Source: Granulicella tundricola MP5ACTX9 (GTDB lineage: Bacteria; Acidobacteriota; Terriglobia; Terriglobales; Acidobacteriaceae). Taken from it: 64,000 nucleotides of DNA. The notes beneath the pieces were generated by a model. That model saw only the letters and a program-made list of their open reading frames with translations, searched no databases and had not been told where the DNA came from. Positions 33,527-41,016 of this stretch are shown here, piece after piece. The stretch covers positions 2,046,001 through 2,110,000 of the forward strand of contig NC_015064.1 of assembly GCF_000178975.2 (NCBI RefSeq), given 5' to 3'. Both the position numbers and the translations under genes were made by a program. Within the stretch, counting starts at the first letter, position 1. Every line of letters begins with the position of its first letter.

Positions 33527-34921
33527 ATGATCGAGTCACACAAGCTTAGATGCACAGGATGCGCTACCGAGATCTCCGGCCCAAATGCCCCCAGCGACTT
33601 CCGCTGCCCGCTCTGCAAAAACCTCTATGAAGTCATTTATCCCTGGTCGATCAAAGGTACTCAGAAGGAAGGCGTAGCAGCCGCATCCCTCCCCAACGCC
33701 TCAGCCCTCCGCTGGCTCTGGCAGGAGCGCCGCACCTCCACCATGCCCGTAGACCAGTCCGGCGTATGGCGCTTCCGTGACCTCCTCCCCATCGTCACGG
33801 ACATGAACAAGGTCACGACGCTGCGAGAGGGCAACACCCCCCTCTACGAACTTCCCAAGTCCGCCAAAGCCCTTGGCCTCCACTGGGTCCTCGCCAAGCA
33901 CCAGGGCATGAACCCCACCGGCTCCTTCAAGGACACCGGCATGACCGCCGCCCTCTCCGTTGCGGTCGAGCGAGGCTTTGAGTGGGTCGCCTGCGCCAGC
34001 ACCGGTAACACCTCCGCCGCCATGGCCGCCTACGCCGCCCGCGCCGGCCTCCGCTCCATCGTCTTCATCCCTGAGGGCAAGATCGCCTGGGGCAAGCTCT
34101 CCCAGTCCATGGACTACGGAGCCCTCACCGTCCAGCTCAAAACAGACTTCGACGGCTGCGTCCGCCTCGTGAACGAGCTCGTCCGCGCCTACCCCATCTA
34201 TCTCCTCAACTCGGTCAACCCCTACCGCCTGGAAGGTCAGAAGACCCCCGCCTTCGAGCTCCTGGAGCAACTGGAGTGGCAGGTCCCCGAGCACGTCATC
34301 GCCCCCGGCGGCAACCTCGCCAACGCCAGCGCCTTGGCAAAGGGCTTCGCGGAAGCCCATCAACTAGGCCTCATCCCCCGCATCCCAAAGATCTCCATCA
34401 TCCAGGCCCAGGACGCCAACCCTCTCTACACCTTCATGCACCAACCCGGCGGCACAGACGGCAGGGAACTGATCCCCGTCACCGCGGAGACCCGAGCCTC
34501 CGCCATCCGCATCGGCAACCCCGCCTCCTGGCGCAAGGCCGTCAACGCCCTCCAGACCACCGGAGGCTGGTGTGAAGAGGTCACCGAGCAGGAGATAGCC
34601 CTCGCCAAAGCCCAGATCGGTGCCGAAGGCATAGGCTGCGAGCCAGCCTCAGCAGTCACCCTGGCAGGCCTGAAGAAGCTGGTAGCGGATGGTCGAGTCA
34701 AAGAAAAAGACCGCGCCGTGTTGATCCTCACAGGCCACACCCTCAAGGACTCCGACTACACCATCCAATACCACCGCAACGAGCTCTTCACCAACCAGGA
34801 AACCGCCGCCCTAACCCCAGAAGAAGCCGCCCAACACACCCACCTCCGCAAACCCCCCATAGTCCTCGAAGCCAACCGCGAAACAGTCCTCTCCGCCCTC
34901 GAAGCGCAAATGAAGGCGTAA
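33527..34921 (+). CDS. thrC: Threonine synthase with N-terminal zinc ribbon
   Basis: 464 residues. PLP enzyme converting O-phosphohomoserine to threonine. N-terminal CxxC pairs (Cys9/Cys12 and Cys27/Cys30) form a small zinc ribbon, as in the class of ThrC with that extension. The fold-II PLP lysine is Lys135 in NPTGSFKDTGM; phosphate-binding CASTGNTSAAMAAYAARAGL and the C-terminal GCEPASAVTLAGLKKL and LTGHTLKD fit ThrC. The last 60 residues beyond the usual end (NELFTNQETAALTPEEAAQ) are an extra tail. thrB is 9 kb away at 44.2-45.0 kb. Confidence 0.9.
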   Translation: MIESHKLRCTGCATEISGPNAPSDFRCPLCKNLYEVIYPWSIKGTQKEGVAAASLPNASALRWLWQERRTSTMPVDQSGVWRFRDLLPIVTDMNKVTTLREGNTPLYELPKSAKALGLHWVLAKHQGMNPTGSFKDTGMTAALSVAVERGFEWVACASTGNTSAAMAAYAARAGLRSIVFIPEGKIAWGKLSQSMDYGALTVQLKTDFDGCVRLVNELVRAYPIYLLNSVNPYRLEGQKTPAFELLEQLEWQVPEHVIAPGGNLANASALAKGFAEAHQLGLIPRIPKISIIQAQDANPLYTFMHQPGGTDGRELIPVTAETRASAIRIGNPASWRKAVNALQTTGGWCEEVTEQEIALAKAQIGAEGIGCEPASAVTLAGLKKLVADGRVKEKDRAVLILTGHTLKDSDYTIQYHRNELFTNQETAALTPEEAAQHTHLRKPPIVLEANRETVLSALEAQMKA

Positions 34922-34991
34922 TCCACCCACCGCCATAACGCGCTATCGCGCTCCGCTGCGCCTCTCCCACTGCGGCACGCCCCCCGCATGG

Positions 34992-35095
34992 GTCATTCTG
35001 AGCGAAGCGAAGAACCTCCGTGGCTGCCGTTGCGGTTGCCTGTCCTTGCCGTTGCCGTTGCCCGCTCTTGCCGTTCCTCTCGCCCCTCCAACACA
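34992..35095 (-). repeat. Hairpin repeat plus GCAACG hexamer tract (minus orientation)
   Basis: 34992-35018 is the reverse of the GAGGTTCTTCGC...AGAATGAC hairpin family, and 35020-35095 is a degenerate hexamer tract (GCAACG-type on the minus strand). All other copies of this composite point the opposite way. The 34922-35136 spacer holds nothing else. Confidence 0.75.
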
Positions 35096-35136
35096 TCCCG
35101 TAACCCCCACCCCAAAAACCCGCATCCAACTCTTCC

Positions 35137-35538
35137 ATGGTCCGCCCATGCTTCCTCGTCATAGACCGCGAGCACTCCGGCAGCATCTCCACCCGCAAGC
35201 TCGTCATCGAGACCGCCAAGTTCAACGTCATCACCGCGTATAGTAGCCCGGAAGCCATTGAAACCCTCAAAGCCTTCCCAGCCCTTAGCGGCATAGTCCT
35301 GGACGCAGGCATCAAGGACATGCCCTGCCCGGAACTGGTCGAAGCCCTCAAGCAGATTAAGCCCACTATCCCCATAGTCGCCGTGGGAACTCCCCGAGTC
35401 GAAAGCTGCGGCCCTGCCGACCACTTCCTCCACTCCTTCGACCCAGCACCCTTGCTTCTACTCTTAAAAAACCTCATCCCCGAGCAAGCGGAAGCGATCG
35501 AGCGACACAACGAGAAGCTAGCCCTCAACGAGACGTAG
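35137..35538 (+). CDS. Single-domain response regulator-like protein
   Basis: 133 residues, one receiver domain: FLVIDREHSGS (acidic Asp10/Glu12), phospho-acceptor Asp56 in SGIVLDAG, and VAVGTPRVESCGPADHFLHSF where the usual conserved Lys of the fifth strand is not obvious. No output domain. No kinase nearby. It could be a degenerate receiver acting as a connector. It is preceded by the hexamer/hairpin repeat, and a large repeat element follows. Confidence 0.75.
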   Translation: MVRPCFLVIDREHSGSISTRKLVIETAKFNVITAYSSPEAIETLKAFPALSGIVLDAGIKDMPCPELVEALKQIKPTIPIVAVGTPRVESCGPADHFLHSFDPAPLLLLLKNLIPEQAEAIERHNEKLALNET

Positions 35539-35557
35539 GGACCATTCGTCGACCTAA

Positions 35558-35712
35558 AAGCTTGACACGCACTGTATAATATGATTAGAGATAAAGTCTA
35601 GAAAAGACCGCTCATCCGCGTGAAAATAAAAGCTACGGTCGAGTCGATGTCCAGACCTAAAGCGTCTGTTATGAAGACTTTGAGTACTTTGTATGGGGGA
35701 GGGGGGGGTGCC
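35558..35712 (+). repeat. 150-bp dispersed element, copy A
   Basis: Begins AAGCTTGACACGCACTG-TATAATATGATTAG, runs through GTCCAGACCTAAAG (35649) and GAAGACTTTGAGTACTTT to a G-run (GGGGGAGGGGGGGG). A homologous copy of both ends lies at 43971-44115 on the minus strand, and shorter copies at 22914 and 63468. The rest of 35539-35808 shows nothing recognisable. Confidence 0.8.
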
Positions 35713-35808
35713 ACGAAATCTGGAAACACGATCTGCTAAAGCCGGACTCAATGCGCATTGACGCATCTTCCTGCTAAACAGAAATAAATATTTTGCAGGG
35801 TAAAGTGA

Positions 35809-35883
<75 letters not shown>

Positions 35884-35936
35884 ATACTTGGCTTGCGAGC
35901 TTGCCGGGCGGCAATGCTGCGCTCATTCAGTTATAA

Positions 35937-35964
35937 CAAAACACCCCCGCTGGGTCAAAGCGGG
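35937..35964 (-). terminator. Terminator after the CAP-domain gene
   Basis: On the minus strand CCCGCT-TTGACCC-AGCGGG followed by GGTGTTTTGTT, 22 bp past the stop at 35986. Confidence 0.65.
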
Positions 35965-35985
35965 CGAGGAGATAGCAGGGCAACA

Positions 35986-36753
35986 TCAGGGATAGAGCAT
36001 CACCGCAATCGAGTAGCTGCTGAACGGCGTGCTCTTGGAAGGCGTACAAGCCCCCACGGCAGCCCGGCGATACTTACCCGTAGACAACCGGGCGGCAAGC
36101 TGCTCAGGGAGTCGGGCCAGGGTGGCAGTCGTGTAACGCATCACAAACCATGGCTGTGGCGTGCCGGAGTATCCGCTCTCCATCTTGCAGGTACGCCGGG
36201 CGTCCACAGGGTCGCTCGACACGATCACACCCGAGCCCTCCAGGAGACCGCCCACTCGGCCCTCCTGTTCCTGAAAAGAAATGACCGCCACCGTACGGGC
36301 AAAATCTTCAACGGCGTAAAGCTGTCCCTGGACAGCCAAAACTGCGATCCCGATGGAATCCACCTGGGCATCGAGCAGATTGGCACGATGCCCAGGCGAC
36401 TTCATCCAGAGCTCATGCACTAAGGCTGAGTTTGAGGCTTCGGCAACATTCTCTGTCACAAGGCTGAACGGCACACCAGCATTCGCAACGCGGTCCGCCA
36501 AGTCCGCTTCACCCGGAAACCGATGCGAGATCGCCCGATGGGCCGCCATCTCACGAGCATGCACCAACGCTGCAGCAGAGAGGAGCGGATCAAGCCGCAC
36601 CGGGCGCAGGGAATTGGCCACCCTGTCTTGATTTGCTGCCGCCAGAAGATACTGCTCAGATACGCTTCGCCCCTGAGAGAGCGCAATTCCCCCGGCGAAG
36701 AGGCCGAGGAGAAGCACCACAAGGAACCTGGAATGACTCGAGGACAGAAGCAT
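35986..36753 (-). CDS. CAP (SCP/PR-1/YkwD) domain secreted protein
   Basis: 255 residues with N-terminal signal (FLVVLLLGLFAGGIALSQG). CAP signature: LLAAANQDRVANSLRPVRLDPLLSAAALVHAREMAAH, His77 (AISHRFPG), Glu101 (VTENVAEA) and His122 (SPGHRANLLD), the conserved cavity residues. The C-terminal 100 residues (LYAVEDFARTVAVISFQEQ, then CKMESGYSGTP) are an extension. Such proteins are exported and act on the cell surface or in sporulation/envelope contexts in other bacteria; precise role unknown. A perfect palindrome sits 7 bp before the start. Confidence 0.88.
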   Translation of the reverse strand: MLLSSSHSRFLVVLLLGLFAGGIALSQGRSVSEQYLLAAANQDRVANSLRPVRLDPLLSAAALVHAREMAAHRAISHRFPGEADLADRVANAGVPFSLVTENVAEASNSALVHELWMKSPGHRANLLDAQVDSIGIAVLAVQGQLYAVEDFARTVAVISFQEQEGRVGGLLEGSGVIVSSDPVDARRTCKMESGYSGTPQPWFVMRYTTATLARLPEQLAARLSTGKYRRAAVGACTPSKSTPFSSYSIAVMLYP

Positions 36754-36759
36754 GTAACA

Positions 36760-36775
36760 TCTGACCCCGGTCAGA
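36760..36775. promoter_or_regulatory. Perfect palindrome at the CAP gene start
   Basis: TCTGACC-CC-GGTCAGA, six bases from the ATG at 36753, where a ribosome-binding site would lie, and 24 bp past the glycosyltransferase stop. It may be an operator or an mRNA hairpin that masks the start. Confidence 0.5.
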
Positions 36776-36798
36776 CCAAAAGGTTGTAAGGGGAAGGA

Positions 36799-37575
36799 CT
36801 AAGCCTGCAAAGGAGGCAACTCACTCCGGTATCGGACCATGAGAGGCAGAAGCTTCCGGGCACCCCAATAACGCGGCAGATACCTCTTCGGCTCAGAAAT
36901 GCACCGGAAGAGCCAGCCGATATAGAACCGGTCCACCCATTCCGGGATATGCACCTGGTCTCCGCTCAGAAATGCGATCGCCGCACCGATGCAATGGATG
37001 GCCGGCAGATAGTCGAGCTGGCGCTTCAGGTAGAGCCCCAGCCTCTCCTGTGTGCCTCCCCCCACCGTTATGACGATGTGTTGGGGCCTAATCTGCAAAA
37101 TGCGTTGAATAAGGGCAGGGTCTTCGATCTCAGAGCCATAGATAGGAGCCATGTAGACATTCCGTTCAGGAATATCGATGCCTTCACTCTTCAGCCAGGA
37201 AAGGTTCATCCTTGCGCTCTGAGGACTTGCCATAATCCAGAGGGTATTACCGGACTCTTGTACATCCGGCTCCTGCAGTAGAGCACGCAAATATTCGAGC
37301 CCCGAAAGCCGGTACAGACGGTCATGCTCCAACGCATTCCAGATCAAAACCATATAGGCGGAATCAGTGATGCAAAGGTCAGCGTTCACCAAGGCATCAC
37401 GATACCCGGAGTTCGTGGAAAGGTCCTTTAAAGCTGGGGCAGCGGGAACGACCAGGAGTCCACCCGAGCGCATCATCTCTACAGCTTCCTTGGCTTGTCC
37501 TCCGAAGAAGTTGACGCCAAGAATTTTTCGGAAGTGGCTGGAATATGCGAGAGGTTGACTCGCTGTTGTCTCCAT
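36799..37575 (-). CDS. WecG/TagA/CpsF family glycosyltransferase
   Basis: 258 residues. GT26 (WecB/TagA/CpsF) fold: ILGVNFFGGQAKEAVEMM, ALVNADLCITDSAYMVLIWNALE (the Asp-rich catalytic loop), GSEIEDPALIQRILQIRPQHIVITVGGGTQERLGLYLKR, IHCIGAAIAFLSGDQVHIPEWVDRFYIGWLFRCISEPKRYLPRYW. Transfers a sugar from a nucleotide donor to a lipid-linked acceptor at the inner membrane. It is 2 bp downstream of the GDP-mannose 3,5-epimerase-like gene, suggesting an exopolysaccharide or O-antigen function with an unusual sugar. Confidence 0.88.
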   Translation of the reverse strand: METTASQPLAYSSHFRKILGVNFFGGQAKEAVEMMRSGGLLVVPAAPALKDLSTNSGYRDALVNADLCITDSAYMVLIWNALEHDRLYRLSGLEYLRALLQEPDVQESGNTLWIMASPQSARMNLSWLKSEGIDIPERNVYMAPIYGSEIEDPALIQRILQIRPQHIVITVGGGTQERLGLYLKRQLDYLPAIHCIGAAIAFLSGDQVHIPEWVDRFYIGWLFRCISEPKRYLPRYWGARKLLPLMVRYRSELPPLQA

Positions 37576-37577
37576 AG

Positions 37578-38567
37578 TTATTTCGCGACACCCACCAACA
37601 TCTGTTCCTCAATCCACGCGTAAGTCTTAGCCAGACCATCTCTCAACTTAGTTGAAGGTTCCCACTTCAGTTGATCCAAAATCATGGTGTTGTCACTGTT
37701 GCGACCGTTCACGCCTTTGGGAGCGCTCAGGTTGTATTTACGGGTGAGCTTTACGCCTGCAATGTCTTCGGCAAGATCGACAAGCTGGTTGATGGTGACG
37801 AGTTCATCCGAACCGAGATTGATGGGCTCCAGAATGTCGCTCTCCAGAATCATCTGAGATCCCTTGGTGCAGTCGTCGACATACATGAAGGAACGCGTCT
37901 GCTTTCCGTCTCCCCAGATCTCGATCTCATGAGTGCCGTCCATCTTAGCCTGGAGTACTTTACGGCAGATTGCTGCCGGCGCTTTCTCGCGTCCACCTGT
38001 CCACGTGCCTTCAGGGCCATAGACATTGTGATAGCGTGCAACCCGTGTTTCCAAGCCATAATCTTCTCTGAAATGCCGGCACATTCTCTCGGAGAAGAGC
38101 TTTTCCCACCCGTATCCATCTTCCGGCATGGCTGGATATGCATCCTCTTCCTTCAAGGCAACAACATCAGGATTTGTTTGTTTGTCTGCGTTGTATACGC
38201 AAGCTGAAGAAGAGAAGAAGAAGCGCCCTACACCCTTGTCTCGTGCAGCCATCAACATATGCGTGTTCGTCAAAACAGACAGCATGCATAGGGCTTTGTT
38301 GTTCTCGATGAATCCCATCCCACCCATGTCAGCAGCTAGTTGAAAGACCGTATTTACGCCCTCGACCGCTTTCAAACAGCTATCTTTGTCTTTGAGATCC
38401 ATCGCCACATTTTCTACATCCGCAGTAGTTTGGTACCACTCATCAAGAGGCTTAATGTCGACTGCTCGTACCACCTCGACTCCATTTGCGATTAGGTGTT
38501 TAACGAGGTGACCGCCGATGAAACCACCGGCTCCACAGACAACTGCTCTTTCCCCTTTGAGGCTCAT
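37578..38567 (-). CDS. GDP-mannose 3,5-epimerase-like NAD-dependent epimerase
   Basis: 329 residues from the ATG at 38567 (AGGAG upstream). SDR-type sugar-nucleotide epimerase: cofactor motif GAGGFIGG (12-19), catalytic-type Ser119 region FFSSSACVY with Cys122, Tyr152 and Lys156 (YGWEK), and GTWTGGREKAPAA with Lys195. LAADMGGMGFI, NVYGPEGTWTGGREKAPAA and WGDGKQTRSF match plant GDP-mannose 3,5-epimerase closely, so the product may be GDP-L-galactose or GDP-L-gulose. A pairing with a WecG-type transferase implies use in a surface glycan. It is the first gene of a short operon. Confidence 0.82.
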   Translation of the reverse strand: MSLKGERAVVCGAGGFIGGHLVKHLIANGVEVVRAVDIKPLDEWYQTTADVENVAMDLKDKDSCLKAVEGVNTVFQLAADMGGMGFIENNKALCMLSVLTNTHMLMAARDKGVGRFFFSSSACVYNADKQTNPDVVALKEEDAYPAMPEDGYGWEKLFSERMCRHFREDYGLETRVARYHNVYGPEGTWTGGREKAPAAICRKVLQAKMDGTHEIEIWGDGKQTRSFMYVDDCTKGSQMILESDILEPINLGSDELVTINQLVDLAEDIAGVKLTRKYNLSAPKGVNGRNSDNTMILDQLKWEPSTKLRDGLAKTYAWIEEQMLVGVAK

Positions 38568-38832
38568 GAAAACCACTCCTAAATATAACTTCTGCGAGAA
38601 ATCCTTAGCTTGCAAAATCAGCTGGCGAGCCGTGCATACGGGTCAACCGTTCGCCAGTGCGTGAGGTGGGGGCAATGCTTACTCCTTCAGTCTGAGTGCG
38701 ATAGGGGGCTCTTGTCAAGACACACATCAGGACCGTCGGAGGCCGGAGGGCAAGCCATTCCTCTCAGTCAGCAAGAGCTCTTCTGTTAAGATCAATCTGT
38801 GCCTCTCCGTTGATAAAGCAAAAGGAGAAACG

Positions 38833-39735
38833 TTGAGTTTTGATGAAAATCGATCGTCTCATGAACTGACGATCCTCCTTGGTATTCCCAGGCGCATGCT
38901 GTCAACGGCTGTGCGTCAACCCCTTGTCGCTGCAGGAGTACTCAGCCTGCTTTGTTTCGTGCTCGCCTCCGTCTTCGCCGCACTGATCGCCCCCCATGAC
39001 CCTTCGCGGCTCGATCTCACAAGGCGAATGCTCGCTCCTTCCACTAATCACTGGTTTGGAACAGATGAGCTAGGTCGGGATATTCTTTCGAGAATCATCT
39101 TCGGCGCTCGAATCTCACTCGTCGTTTCAATTTCAGTCGTTGGTTTGTCGCTAGTAGTCGGCTTGTTCATAGGCTGCCTGGCGGGGTACTACGGCGGTTG
39201 GATCGATACGCTGCTTAATGTGTATCTGACAAACGGATTTCTCGCGCTCCCCGGAATCTTAATGGCTATTGCCTTCGTGGCCTTTCTCGGTCCAAGTCTG
39301 TTCAACCTTGTGCTTGCCCTTTCGCTATCGGGATGGGTTGGATACGCAAGGCTCGTCAGGGGGCAGGTGATGACAATTCGGAGGCGAGAGTTTGTTGAAG
39401 CCGCGAGGGCGCTTGGTGCGAACGACCTGCGGATTCTCCTCCATCACATTCTCCCGAATATTCTTCAACCGCTCATTGTCCAAGCGGCCATCGGTATGGC
39501 GGGCGCGGTACTCTCTGAAGCGACACTCAGTTTCCTGGGCTTAGGCGCGCCCCCTCCAACCCCGAGTTGGGGAGCCATGCTGAATGACGCGCGCTCCCAC
39601 TTATTCGATTCCCCCCATATGATTATTTTTCCCGCTCTTGCGCTTATGGTCGTGGTTTTCTCGTTCAACCTTCTGGGCGACGCGCTACGGGAGTTGATGG
39701 ATCCTAAGACGAAGAACGCGATGACCGCGAAGTAG
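38833..39735 (+). CDS. Dipeptide/oligopeptide-type ABC permease (DppC-like)
   Basis: 300 residues, TTG start at 38833 with AAAGGAG upstream. Six helices; N-terminal DppC signature (LIAPHDPSRLDLTRRMLAPSTNHWFGTDELGRDILSRIIFGARISL), EAARALGANDLRILLHHILPN coupling loop, and AVLSEATLSFLGLG. Usually part of a five-gene oligopeptide or nickel importer. Here the only matching partner, a DppB-like permease, lies 1.3 kb away on the opposite strand; no binding protein or ATPases are present in the window. Confidence 0.88.
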   Translation: MSFDENRSSHELTILLGIPRRMLSTAVRQPLVAAGVLSLLCFVLASVFAALIAPHDPSRLDLTRRMLAPSTNHWFGTDELGRDILSRIIFGARISLVVSISVVGLSLVVGLFIGCLAGYYGGWIDTLLNVYLTNGFLALPGILMAIAFVAFLGPSLFNLVLALSLSGWVGYARLVRGQVMTIRRREFVEAARALGANDLRILLHHILPNILQPLIVQAAIGMAGAVLSEATLSFLGLGAPPPTPSWGAMLNDARSHLFDSPHMIIFPALALMVVVFSFNLLGDALRELMDPKTKNAMTAK

Positions 39736-39860
39736 TTCAGATAGTTCATGGAGGTTTGGTGAGCAGAAATACACGAATGACCTTGAGATATCCCGCACCA
39801 AGATGAAAATCGAATTTACAACTGCGGAATCAGGCGAAGCGGCCGATTACCTAGGATGAG

Positions 39861-40334
39861 ATGAACGGAGTCTTTAAAGTTGGAATTATTTCTGATACTC
39901 ACGGGCTGCTACGCCCGGAAGCAGTTGAGGCTTTGGCAGGCGTAGACCATATTCTTCATGCGGGTGACGTTGGAAACCCGGAGATACTGGAGCGACTCCG
40001 CGAGATTGCCCCTCTTACAGCGATTCGCGGCAACGTGGATACGATAGGGTCCTGCGCCGCTTTACCGGAGACGGAAGCGGTGGAGCTGGCAGGAGTCCTT
40101 TTCTATCTTGTCCACTCGATAGGATGGCTCGATATCAATCCATTTGACGCTGGAGTCGCCGTGGTTGTAAGCGGGCATTCTCATAAGGCTGAGATCGGCT
40201 CGAAACAAGGCGTGCTGTACGTCAATCCTGGCAGCGCAGGGCCGCGGAGATTCAAACTCCCGGTCAGCATCGCACGATTGGAGATTCGAGGCGTGTCCAT
40301 CATCCCGCGAATTTTAGAGATGGAAGTCGCATAG
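39861..40334 (+). CDS. YfcE/MJ0936-type metallophosphoesterase
   Basis: 157 residues. Calcineurin-like fold with VGIISDTHGLL (Asp/His metal ligands), HAGDVGNPEI, IRGNVD (Asn/Asp), VSGHSHKAEI and VNPGSAGPRR. Small phosphodiesterase/phosphatase of broad specificity, cytosolic. RBS AGGATG immediately precedes the start. The gene sits between the two halves of the dipeptide permease set and is convergent with 40336-41016 (2 bp between stops). Confidence 0.9.
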   Translation: MNGVFKVGIISDTHGLLRPEAVEALAGVDHILHAGDVGNPEILERLREIAPLTAIRGNVDTIGSCAALPETEAVELAGVLFYLVHSIGWLDINPFDAGVAVVVSGHSHKAEIGSKQGVLYVNPGSAGPRRFKLPVSIARLEIRGVSIIPRILEMEVA

Positions 40335-40335
40335 T

Positions 40336-41016
40336 TTACCGCTCCGTGAACCGAACCGTTTGGAAGATTTGCTCCAACCTTCTTTGCACGTCCGCTAGTT
40401 GGGATGACGTCATGTCTGGCACACCAGTCACTTCTCCCCCACAAAACGAGTTGATCACTAGATCGAAACGTAGGCATGAGCCACGCCGCCAGGTCGTATA
40501 GATCGTGTCCCGAGCTTCCGTGCAAATCTTGCCACGTTGCTCAAACGCTCGCGCGAAGCTCACATCCCCGATCAGCACAGGCTTCAAGTCAACTGATGCT
40601 GTTTTGGATGCCTTTGAGCTGCATGCTTCCCTGGAAGTTCCCAGGATTCTGCTGAAGTAGAACAGAGCCCCGCTGAACGTCGCGTCAGGAAACGGGTTTG
40701 AGGACAAACTGGCCACGGCCCGCAACTGCGCTCGGCTCGGCGCATTTCGAGCGTCAAGATGAAATGTGCTGAGTTCACCATCGCTTCGCGAGAAGTCCCA
40801 ACCTGGGGGTACGTCGAAGGTGAGGTGAGTCTGTTGATCGGTATACGTCGTTCCAGATTCCTGAGTCCTGCTGGCGTCGGCCTTCTGTTGATCTTTTGGA
40901 TGAACATGGAATGTGGGGACGGTCTGTGCACTGAGAGGAGAGATAGCCACGCCTGCAGCTAAGATTATCGACACGAGTCGAACATACTTATTCAAGATAA
41001 GGCTGGAAGTGATCAT
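40336..41016 (-). CDS. Exported hypothetical protein
   Basis: 226 residues from the ATG at 41016, which overlaps the dppB-like stop (ATGA). Signal peptide LVSIILAAGVAISPLSA; a Ser/Thr-rich stretch; then TDQQTHLTFDVPPGWDF, an N-terminal strand seen in PsbP/DUF1795-like domains, and a C-terminal helix LADVQRRLEQIFQTVRF. Two Cys pairs could form disulfides. No confident family. Translational coupling to the permease is an odd pairing for an exported protein. Confidence 0.7.
   Translation of the reverse strand: MITSSLILNKYVRLVSIILAAGVAISPLSAQTVPTFHVHPKDQQKADASRTQESGTTYTDQQTHLTFDVPPGWDFSRSDGELSTFHLDARNAPSRAQLRAVASLSSNPFPDATFSGALFYFSRILGTSREACSSKASKTASVDLKPVLIGDVSFARAFEQRGKICTEARDTIYTTWRRGSCLRFDLVINSFCGGEVTGVPDMTSSQLADVQRRLEQIFQTVRFTER

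Noticed and set aside
35561..35585. A sigma-70 promoter in the repeat element (TTGACA ... TATAAT)
   Set aside because: The two hexamers are only 7 bp apart, far from the normal 17; the similarity is probably coincidental or a different recognition sequence.
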